In this document: one piece after another, positions 60,897 through 64,000 of the stretch
Layout: each line of letters opens with the position of its first letter
Numbering within the stretch: position 1 is the stretch's first letter
Assembly (NCBI GenBank): GCA_963575745.1
Contig: CAUYUJ010004977.1
Coordinates: 1 to 64,000 of the forward strand
Direction: 5' to 3'
DNA from: Prorocentrum cordatum
Lineage: Eukaryota; Sar; Dinophyceae; Prorocentrales; Prorocentraceae
Length of the DNA stretch: 64,000 bases
The notes under the pieces: generated by a model
Seen by the model: only the letters and a program-made list of their open reading frames with translations
Databases searched by the model: none
Told to the model about the DNA's origin: nothing
Translations under genes and position numbers: made by a program

Positions 60897-60994
60897 GACG
60901 AGTGCGTGCTGGCGGCGCAGATGGCCAGGCGGGTGCGCAGCGCGGTGTCCGAGCTGGAGGCCAAGTGCTGCGCGCTCGCCAAGGCCCGCGACAG
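60897..60994 (+). CDS. Host gene of unknown function, exon a
   Basis: After a C-rich tract ending CCCCAG the sequence reads DECVLAAQMARRVRSAVSEL, then EAKCCALAKARD, an amphipathic helical segment. The exon ends GACAG with a GA donor (GAGGCG). Joining to 61299 after AG keeps the frame (CGC GAC AG + G ACG TAT). A coiled-coil start is plausible. The upstream part of the protein is not identified. Confidence 0.6.
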
Positions 60995-61298
60995 GAGGCG
61001 CCCACGAGGACGAGGAGGAGGAAGAGGAGGAGGAGGAGGAGGAGGAGGAGGAGGAGGAGGAGGAGGAGGAGGAGGAGGGAGGAAGAGGAGGAAGGCGGGA
61101 CGACGAGGACGAGGAGGAGGGAGGAGGGCGATGAGGAGAGGGCGGAGGGACGAGGCGGAGGAGGAGGAGGACGATGCGGATGAGGAGGATGGAGGAGGGA
61201 GGATGCGGACGAGGCGAATGAGGAGGAGGAGGAGGAGGAGGAGGAGGAGGAGGAGGAGGAGGAGGAGGAGGAGGATGGAGGAGGAGGGGGATGCGGAG
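60995..61298 (+). repeat. Intron made largely of GGA microsatellite (GA-AG)
   Basis: Starts GAGGCGCC and ends GCGGAG; GGA/GAG repeats fill most of its 304 bases. GA-AG is one of the non-canonical intron types known in dinoflagellates. Confidence 0.6.
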
Positions 61299-61434
61299 GA
61301 CGTATGACGCCTCCCTATCGAGGCAGCTCCGGGTCGGCGACATGGTGGCGCTGGGGGGCTCGGTCAAGCAGCGCGCCATGCTCGCCAGCATGGCGCGCCG
61401 CAACCCTCGGTCCTGGCACTTGGCGCTGTGCCAG
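61299..61434 (+). CDS. Host gene of unknown function, exon b
   Basis: Reads TYDASLSRQLRVGDMVALGG, then SVKQRAMLASMARRNPRSWH and LALCQ. CAG followed by GCCCCC is a good GC donor, as in the next intron. The phase does not match the acceptor I chose for exon c: exon b ends between codons while exon c needs one base. So one border is wrong or a base is missing. I prefer this donor because it follows the AG-GC pattern. Confidence 0.55.
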
Positions 61435-61999
61435 GCCCCCGTTTTCTTCGCCGCCACCCCGCCCGTCCCCCCCCCCACCGCCCATCGCCCTCCCACCTCC
61501 TTCCTCCTTCCTCCTCTTCCTCTTGCCTCCACTCCCTCACCCGCTCTCTCACCCTCCGTCGCCCCTTCTCCGCGCCGTGCACCCCCCCACCCCCCTCCCC
61601 CCCGCATCCCCTTGCTCCTCCTGGCCCTCCTCTTCTTCCTCCTCCGGTTCCTGGTCGCCCGACTCACCCTCCCCCCCCCCTCCTCTTCCCCCTCCGTCTC
61701 CTCGCCCGCCTCCTACCTTACCTACCTTCCCTCCTCCTCCCCCTCCTCATTGTCTTCCTCCTCCTCCTCCTCCTCCTCCTCCTCTTCCTCCTCCTCATCC
61801 TTCTCTTCCTCATCCTCCCTCCCTCATCCTCCTACTCCTCGACCTCCTCGACCTCCTCGTCATCCTCCTCCTCGTCCTCATCCTCCTCTTCGTCGTCCTC
61901 CGCGTCGTCGTCGTCGTTCTCTTCCTCCTCCTCCTCCTCCTCCTCCCCGCCCTTGCCCCCCTCCCCCGCCTCCGCCTCCTCATCCTCCTCCTCCCCCAG
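61435..61999 (+). repeat. Intron made largely of TCC microsatellite
   Basis: C-rich then CTC/TCC repeats throughout, ending CTCCCCCAG. The strand sense of the triplet is opposite to that in the previous intron. Confidence 0.6.
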
Positions 62000-62952
62000 C
62001 GCCGGCGGCGGCGTACCGCAGCGTGGGGCGCCGCGCGGCACGGGTCGCCTCGCGCGGCAAGAATGCCCTGGGGTGCACTCGGCGCACGGCGGAGCTGGTG
62101 TCTGCCGTCGCGCGGGTGTCGCAGCGGGCCCTGGAGCAGGCCTTCACGCGGCGCCTCGCCGATGCGAGGCGCCGCGGCCTCGCTGGCCTGTTCATCTGTC
62201 GCGCCTTCGACGCCACTCCGTGGACAGTGCGCTTCGCTGGCCTCGCGGCGGAGGTCGCACCGCACGCGCGGTACTTCCGGCTGGCCGGTGACGGGCGTTG
62301 GACCACCGTGAGCCTGGAGGAGTACAAACAGGGCCGACCGTCGGGTGCGCTTCCAGACCGGGGCGTGCTCGAGGTGCTGGCTCAGCGCGTCCACGTGGCT
62401 TGGGCGTGCGTCGATGGCCCCTCGGAATGGTACGACCTGCCCATCGCGCCCGTCTTTTTGCAGAGCGGCCGCGCGTCGACCATGTACGATGCAGTCTCCC
62501 GAGCTCTGCCCCCGCTGGCTTTCGCGGAGATTCCGCGGCTCGCTGCGACGGTCCCGTACATCCCCTTGGCGACGACGCCCGACGCGGCCAAGTCTAACCA
62601 GAGGATCATGGCCCACGTCCAGACCCAGCTGCTGGACATACCAAACGTGCTGAGCCTGCCCCTCGACATGCGCATGGTCCACCAGGAGCACAGGGTCATG
62701 CTGGGGGCCACCAATGAGCAGAAGTACGCCGGCGACGTGCACGCCCACACCGTCGTGCACCGCAACACCCACCTCCACAACCAGGTGGTCGCCCAGCTGG
62801 AGCACGTCATCTCGGAGGACTTCGTCTTCGACGAGGTCGGGCTTCCCGATCCTCGTTGCGTCCAGCATGTGCGCGAGGTGCTGGACTTCACCTTTGGTCG
62901 CGACTGCCGCGGCCGCGTCGACTCTGTTGGCGTCGCGCCGAACAAGAAGCAG
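62000..62952 (+). CDS. Host gene of unknown function, main exon c
   Basis: An unbroken 317-codon exon begins AYRSVGRRAARVASRGKNAL. It continues through LAGLFICRAFDATPWTVRF, YFRLAGDGRWTTVSLEEYKQ, VHVAWACVDGPSEWYDLPIA, FLQSGRASTMYDAVSRALPP, MAHVQTQLLDIPNVLSLPLD, HAHTVVHRNTHLHNQVVAQL and LDFTFGRDCRGRVDSVGVAP. The mix of Trp, Tyr, Phe and His is unlike the artefact frames elsewhere and is what a folded protein looks like. The layout reminds me of a repeated family of uncharacterised dinoflagellate proteins with 'RAFDATP' and 'W..YDLPI..V.LQS' phrases, but I assign no function. The exon ends AAGAAGCAG before a GC donor. Confidence 0.8.
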
Positions 62953-63498
62953 GCGCCGCGCCGCCTCCTTCACTTGCTTGTACTCCCATTCCTCCTTCTC
63001 CCCATCCTCCCCCTCCTCCTACCCCTCCTCCTCTTCCTACCCCTCCTCCTCATCATCATCGCCCCCCCTCGTCGTCGTCGACGTCCTTCTCCTCGTCCCA
63101 CCTCTCCTGCCTCCTCCGCCCTTCGCCTCCTTCTCCACCTCCCCTTCTTCATCCGCTTCCTCCTCTGCCTCCCCCTCCTCCTCCTCCTCCTCCTCCTCCT
63201 CTCATCATCCTCATTCTCCCCACCTCAATCTTCTCCTGCTCTCATTCCCCCTCCTCCTCGCTCGCATCTTCCTCCGCCCCCTACCCGCGCCCTCCCCCCC
63301 GCCTTCCCCGGTCCCCCCACACCCCCACCCCCCTCTCCTCCAGCGCTCTCATTTCTCCTCCCCCTCCTCCTGCGCCTTCTCCTCCTCCGCCCCCCCCTCC
63401 TCCCTCTCCTTCTCCTCCTACTCCTGATCCTCATCATCGTCGTCCTCCTCCCCGCCTCCTCCCCTCCCCCCTCTCCTCCGCCTCCTCCTCCCCCGCAG
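62953..63498 (+). repeat. Intron made largely of TCC microsatellite (GC-AG)
   Basis: Starts GCGCCGCGCC and ends CCCCCGCAG; 546 bases of CTC/TCC with scattered interruptions. Removing it leaves the reading frame open in phase 0. Confidence 0.8.
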
Positions 63499-64000
63499 GG
63501 TGCCGACGTCGTCAAGGGCCACATCGAGAAGTTGGTTCGGCTCGTGAACGGGGACATCCGCTCGCCCCGCATTCGGCACTTCGAACGTGCCTGCGGCATG
63601 TGCAGGTCCAGGGCCGACGCCATCGCCAACTTCGCCACCGCCATGCACGAGTGCAACATCGCACTTCGCCCCGGATGTCTAGAGCCGTCCACGAACCGGT
63701 GGGGCCAGATCGACGAGTCGATGGCCGAGCAAGCCCCTGGCGTGATGGTGCACTCGCTTGCCGGACGCCTGCTGACCGCGGCCTTCCCGGCTGGCCAGAA
63801 GGACGGCGTCCCGCAGGAGAGCGATGACGAGTACAGGCGGTGGTTGAGAGGCAAAGTGGTGCGAGCCCGCGACGTCAATTGTTCCAGCACGTTCCCCCCC
63901 CGGATGTTGGCGAGTCTCTGGTCGGGAAGGCCGATGCACTGGATGTGGCAACGCTTAGAGTTCCTGGACTGCAAGGGCGGCGGCCTCTTGGAGGTGATCA
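63499..64000 (+). CDS. Host gene of unknown function, exon d (continues beyond window)
   Basis: Reads GADVVKGHIEKLVRLVNGDI, RHFERACGMCRSRADAIANF, EQAPGVMVHSLAGRLLTAAF, ESDDEYRRWLRGKVVRARDV and MHWMWQRLEFLDCKGGGLLE with no stop over 167 codons. Its composition matches exon c, and the phase-0 join is clean. The end of the protein is outside the window. Confidence 0.8.

Overview
The window reads as nuclear DNA of a dinoflagellate. The strongest evidence is an exact dinoflagellate spliced-leader (DinoSL) sequence at 25871-25892 on the minus strand. Supporting evidence: very GC-rich DNA, GC-AG and GA-AG introns in the only host-like gene, an RT plus cytosine-methyltransferase retrotransposon of the kind described from dinoflagellates, and almost no ordinary gene space. 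A Prorocentrum- or Symbiodiniaceae-like genome would fit, but I cannot name the species from sequence alone.

Layout. 1-5.6 kb: a minus-strand retrotransposon with a small Cys-rich ORF, a gag-like ORF, then one uninterrupted frame holding reverse transcriptase, RNase H-like and C5 DNA methyltransferase domains that runs off the left edge. 5.6-13.5 kb: purine or pyrimidine microsatellites, a 160-bp satellite, minisatellites, 'CTTGGGCCGTCTTGGGG'-type dispersed repeats and the 3' exon of a broken helicase gene. 13.5-15.4 kb: a 5'-truncated LINE tail with a TTTAGCTTAGC array. 18.0-18.8 kb: a broken host-type pseudogene. 18.9-25.9 kb: a nearly intact minus-strand LINE (ORF1, then ORF2 with endonuclease, RT, RNase H) that begins with the DinoSL. 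26-32 kb: many short inverted-repeat (MITE-like) elements. 32.5-37.7 kb: a compound satellite of about ten different motifs. 38-45.8 kb: more MITEs, several nested. 45.8-47.1 kb: a TGTGCG array. 47.5-53.7 kb: a second, plus-strand LINE with three frameshifts. 54-57 kb: MITEs again. 57.1-59.1 kb: a CAGCCT higher-order array followed by a 73-bp tandem repeat. 60.9-64.0 kb: a multi-exon plus-strand host gene of unknown function whose introns are mostly GGA or TCC microsatellite; it runs off the right edge.

How it fits together. Most of the coding content is retrotransposon. The short TIR elements fall into distinct families; target-site duplications can be read directly for one family (8 bp) and for two others (5 bp), and nested insertions give a relative order. 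The most notable items are the RT-RNase H-methyltransferase polyprotein, the spliced leader fixed at the 5' end of a full-length LINE, and two TIR elements that each abut 64-74-bp direct repeats on both sides.
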